Below, piece after piece: positions 60,938 to 64,000 of a DNA stretch of 64,000 nucleotides (the first letter of the stretch is position 1; each line of letters begins with the position of its first letter). Location of the stretch: NCBI GenBank assembly GCA_017983465.1, contig JAGOBK010000002.1, positions 1-64,000 of the forward strand, read 5' to 3'. The notes beneath the pieces were generated by a model. The model saw nothing but the letters and a program-made list of their open reading frames with translations, was not told the origin of the DNA and made no database searches. Source of the stretch: Crocinitomicaceae bacterium. Lineage in GTDB: Bacteria > Bacteroidota > Bacteroidia > Flavobacteriales_D > Crocinitomicaceae. Made by a program: the position numbers and the translations under genes.

Positions 60938-62920
60938 ATGGGGTCAAAAGAAAAGAAATTAACTGAAGATTCCTCTGTGTCAGGTGTTCGTTGGTACGGA
61001 AAATCATCTCACCTCCTTTTACTCGCCTTGTTGGTCATCGCGACTTATTTTACTTTTTCACCTGGATTTTCCCCGGAAAAACAATTCACCAATTGGGATG
61101 ACCTAGGTTATGTGGTGAATCAACCCTTGATCAAAACACAAGATGCCGATAGTTCTGCTTTGTTGTGGAAACCAAGCACGGAAGTGATGTTGAATTACCA
61201 TCCAATCACCATGTGGACGCTCGCAAAAAACTATGAAGCCGCTGAATTAGATATACAACCCTATTTCCAAACGAATTTATTTCTTCACTGCTGTAATGCG
61301 ATTTTAGTTTTTATTTTTCTCTTCAATATTGCGAATGGCTCGACCTTTGTTTCGTTTTTCGGAGCACTCCTTTTTGCGATTCACCCCATGCATGTGGAGA
61401 GTGTTGCATGGATTTCCGAACGAAAAGATGTTTTGTATACCCTTTTCTTCTTGCTTTCCTTACTCAGCTATCTACGGTTTCAAAGAAAACAAAATTATGT
61501 TTGGTTGTTTGTTTGCTTTGGATTATTCATTCTTTCCTGCTTGAGTAAAGCTATGGCTGTTCCCCTTCCATTTGTCCTCATTTTAATGGATTACTTAAAA
61601 GGACGAAAAATCAATTGGAAATCACTGTTAGAAAAAATTCCGTTTATTGCCGTTGCCATCTGGTTCGGTTTAGTTGCCTTGGAGATACAATCCAAAGGAG
61701 CTATCACAGATTTTGATTTCTTCACTGGTTGGCAACGAATGATGTTCGCATCATACGGTTTCCTTTCTTATTGGATAAAGTTTTTTGTTCCAATTGGATT
61801 ATCCGCATTCTACCCCTATCCCAATTTGGATCGATTAAATGAACTTCCTCTCTATTTTACCTTGGCCCCATTTGCCTTACTCTTGTCCATGGGTGGAATA
61901 CTATTCTTTTCTTGGAAAAAGAACCTGGAGACCTTTAAAATAAGTCTTTTTGGAATTGGCTTATTTTCTTTAATGGTTGCGCTTGTTCTTCAGTTTATCA
62001 GTGTTGGTGCCGCCATTACTGCGGACAGATATAGTTACATTCCGTATATTGGAATCAGTATGATGCTATTGATGCTCCTCGAGAATTGGAAAGTTTTTCA
62101 AAATTTCAAGAACTGGATAATTGGTGGGATGATGCTTTTTTCCATTGTTCTCATGTTTGCCTCGTTTGAACGAACCAAAGTATGGACCAATTCCGGTACG
62201 CTTTGGACCGATGTCATTGACAAATATCCGTTCGTTTTAAATGAAACGAGTGAGGCTATTGAAGTGAGACAAACTGGAGCAGAAGTTGCTTATAAAAACA
62301 GAGGTAATTTCTACCGAGAAAACGGAGATTCAAGTGCTGCTATGAACGACTATTTAGTACTTGTCAAAGCGCGTGTAAAAGATCCATTAATCTACTCCAA
62401 TGTTGGAAATATGTATGCCCTGATGAATAAGTATGATTCCTCTCTCCAAATGTATACAATGGCACTTGAGCGAAATCCCAACACATTTGACGTTCATTTA
62501 AATCGCGGTATTACTTACATTAAAATGTTGGATTATACGAATGCCTTAAAGGACTTCAATCAGGCACTAAAACTTCGTCCAAACGACGTAAGTACTTTAG
62601 TGAATCTTTGTGCTGCCTACCTTAATAACAAGAATTATCTAGCGTGTATCAAAACAAGTTTAACACTTTTGAAAGTCGCACCTCAACGATGGGAAGGACA
62701 TTTCTATCAAGGTACGGCATTTGTAAATCAAGGAAAATTCAAACAAGGAGCGGAAGCATTAGAAAAGGCGATTGCAATGAATCAAAACGACCCATATATC
62801 TGGTTCAATGCCGGCATTGCCCAACAACAGATAGGAAATAAAGAAAAAGCGAAAAACTATATTCTGAAAGCCAAATCTTTGAATTACCCCGTGACAGATG
62901 CGCTGTTGAATTCGCTCTAA
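60938..62920 (+). CDS. TMTC-like polytopic membrane protein with C-terminal TPRs
   Basis: A 660-residue protein whose first 420 residues contain about 11-12 membrane helices and whose last 220 carry at least five TPR repeats (DPLIYSNVGNMYALMNKYDS, PNTFDVHLNRGITYIKMLDY). The layout equals that of TMTC proteins, GT-C O-mannosyltransferases of eukaryotes, and of unassigned bacterial relatives. NWDDLGYV in the first outer loop (about 51-58) gives the acidic pair expected at a GT-C active site, and FAIHPMHVESVAWISERKDV (about 146-165) is the family block. A protein or lipid glycosyltransferase using a lipid-linked sugar is plausible but not shown. It is probably co-transcribed with the OmpA lipoprotein. 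Confidence 0.87.
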   Translation: MGSKEKKLTEDSSVSGVRWYGKSSHLLLLALLVIATYFTFSPGFSPEKQFTNWDDLGYVVNQPLIKTQDADSSALLWKPSTEVMLNYHPITMWTLAKNYEAAELDIQPYFQTNLFLHCCNAILVFIFLFNIANGSTFVSFFGALLFAIHPMHVESVAWISERKDVLYTLFFLLSLLSYLRFQRKQNYVWLFVCFGLFILSCLSKAMAVPLPFVLILMDYLKGRKINWKSLLEKIPFIAVAIWFGLVALEIQSKGAITDFDFFTGWQRMMFASYGFLSYWIKFFVPIGLSAFYPYPNLDRLNELPLYFTLAPFALLLSMGGILFFSWKKNLETFKISLFGIGLFSLMVALVLQFISVGAAITADRYSYIPYIGISMMLLMLLENWKVFQNFKNWIIGGMMLFSIVLMFASFERTKVWTNSGTLWTDVIDKYPFVLNETSEAIEVRQTGAEVAYKNRGNFYRENGDSSAAMNDYLVLVKARVKDPLIYSNVGNMYALMNKYDSSLQMYTMALERNPNTFDVHLNRGITYIKMLDYTNALKDFNQALKLRPNDVSTLVNLCAAYLNNKNYLACIKTSLTLLKVAPQRWEGHFYQGTAFVNQGKFKQGAEALEKAIAMNQNDPYIWFNAGIAQQQIGNKEKAKNYILKAKSLNYPVTDALLNSL

Positions 62921-64000
62921 CGAATGACATTGACGTGTCCGGTTACTTCTTCGAAGATACCCTTGCCTATTTCATAGACAAAATACCACGAGTAGGTGCC
63001 AATTTGAACAGGAACACCCTGGTATTTTCCGTCCCATTTAAAATTTAAATCCGTCGATTCGAAAATTAATTCACCCCAACGGTCATAAAGGTAAAAATGT
63101 CCACTCATGAGTCCAATGAAATTTCCAAAATAAAATTCATTGCAACCATCCTCATCAGGTGTGAAAGAATTCGGGAAATAAATATAACGTTCAGGTAAGA
63201 CTTGAATCCACTTACTCACGCTATCAACACAACCTTTCTCGTCAGTAGCAGTTAAAGTAACCAAATATGCTCCAGGTGCAGTGTAAATATGTGTCGGATT
63301 TACCAAAAAGGAAGAGGTAGACCCATCACCAAAATCCCAAACATAAGCCCAGGCATTTTGGGATTGATTTAGAAATGATGTAGATAAACCTTGAGTAGGA
63401 TAATGTGTCATCACCCAAAAATCAGCGGAAGGCTTCACCACTTGAACAAGAGCAACTCCAGTGACAAAAAAGGATTGACATTCATCCGAAACTTGAACAA
63501 AATAAGAAGTTGTAACAGGCGGATTTACCCAAATACTTGGTGTTGTTTCATTGGTTTGGGTCCATAAATAATAATAGTTACCGAATCCTCCAGTTGCTGT
63601 CACTTGTAAAAATGCACTGTCACCCGGACAAATTTGAATTGGTCCATTTAATTGCAGCGTTAAGGGTGGACTAGTAATCGTATAAAGAATGGAATCTGTT
63701 GCAGCATTTCCACAATTGTCACTTACTTGAACAATGTAATTCGACGTGGTGGATGGCGAAACAGAAATCGAATCGCTCGTGCCAATTAAGGAGTTGTTGA
63801 CGGTCCAAAGGTAATTGTAGGCACCCGTTCCACCGCTTGCCACGACACCAAAATCTTCCGGTAAATACGGACATATTTCAGTGATGTCACCGCTAACAGT
63901 TAAAGTGATTGGTTGGTATTGCGGGACATTCACCACAATTGTTGCGGTAGTCGCCGGACTCGCACAAGCATCCGTCACCTGCACTGAAATTGTTTGTGTA
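62917..64000 (-). CDS. PKD-repeat surface protein with T9SS type B sorting domain (N-terminus outside window)
   Basis: The frame is open to the right edge (at least 360 residues visible), so the start lies outside the window. Three SprB-like repeats are seen (e.g. YNYLWTVNNSLIGTSDSISV, YYYLWTQTNETTPSIWVNPP, each followed by VQVSD), then a PKD domain (YVWDFGDGSTSSFLVNPTH) and a C-terminal type B sorting domain: YFPNSFTPDEDGCNEFYFG, YDRWGELIF, YSWYFVYEIG and the end GHVNVIR. SprB-type repeats belong to gliding adhesins. The gene shares its last four bases with the convergent TPR gene. Confidence 0.92.
   Translation of the reverse strand, partial: TQTISVQVTDACASPATTATIVVNVPQYQPITLTVSGDITEICPYLPEDFGVVASGGTGAYNYLWTVNNSLIGTSDSISVSPSTTSNYIVQVSDNCGNAATDSILYTITSPPLTLQLNGPIQICPGDSAFLQVTATGGFGNYYYLWTQTNETTPSIWVNPPVTTSYFVQVSDECQSFFVTGVALVQVVKPSADFWVMTHYPTQGLSTSFLNQSQNAWAYVWDFGDGSTSSFLVNPTHIYTAPGAYLVTLTATDEKGCVDSVSKWIQVLPERYIYFPNSFTPDEDGCNEFYFGNFIGLMSGHFYLYDRWGELIFESTDLNFKWDGKYQGVPVQIGTYSWYFVYEIGKGIFEEVTGHVNVIR

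Overview
This window looks like an ordinary chromosomal stretch of an A+T-rich member of the Bacteroidota, most likely order Flavobacteriales; the style of the cell-surface proteins fits the Fluviicola/Crocinitomicaceae lineage, but that is inference. The grounds are: C-terminal type IX secretion (T9SS) sorting domains of type A and type B on at least five proteins; a TonB-dependent receptor with a carboxypeptidase-regulatory N-terminus; families concentrated in this phylum (DUF349, DUF2851, DUF4286, DUF5686); and promoters with the Bacteroidota -7 box TAnnTTTG. Gene starts lack a consistent Shine-Dalgarno sequence.

Layout. 1-6213: a large secreted protein (cut by the left edge) and its upstream TonB-dependent receptor. 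6370-12540: phosphopantetheinyl transferase, nadC, uvrC, an M43 metalloprotease exported by T9SS, and an acyl-CoA thioesterase. 12537-20690: a dense minus-strand block with a GT9 glycosyltransferase, an unknown membrane protein, a DUF349 protein, a PfkB kinase, xerC, rpsU, acyl-CoA dehydrogenase, apt and a helix-hairpin-helix protein. 20778-26159: two APC permeases and a DUF2851-PspC-reductase operon. 26220-35702: a PorE-like TPR/propeller/OmpA protein, a PASTA/T9SS-cargo/RluD operon, a LOG protein and pheS-ytxJ-glutaminyl cyclase. 35771-41356 (plus strand): three related small lipoproteins, then tatC-DUF5686-lptB. 41359-49297: a type B PKD protein, an SDR protein, lpdA, YraN, hutI and TraB/GumN. 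49340-57093: an AddB-like nuclease, a small unknown protein followed by structured DNA, LysE, a MORN-repeat protein, rsmA with DUF4286, and a small T9SS protein. 57144-64000: unknown-yicC-gmk-nadD, an OmpA lipoprotein, a TMTC-like GT-C/TPR membrane protein, and a second type B PKD protein cut by the right edge. I saw no CRISPR array, insertion sequence, tRNA or rRNA, and no intergenic stretch longer than 300 bases.

How it fits together. Much of the window serves the cell envelope: T9SS cargo, outer-membrane receptors, peptidoglycan-binding OmpA proteins, LPS export (lptB), Tat export and lipoproteins. Eight of ten recognisable signal-peptidase-I-type signal peptides place Gln at +1 of the mature protein, and the window also encodes a membrane-anchored glutaminyl cyclase that could cap such ends. 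The most unusual regulatory feature is a set of six genes (nadC, thioesterase, apt, tatC, lysE-like, DUF4286) whose -7 box ends only 4-5 bases before the start codon, which predicts leaderless or nearly leaderless mRNAs. I did not find a new defence or metabolic system. The best leads are the leaderless promoter class, the terminator that abuts xerC, the lipoprotein triplet, and several translationally coupled odd pairs.
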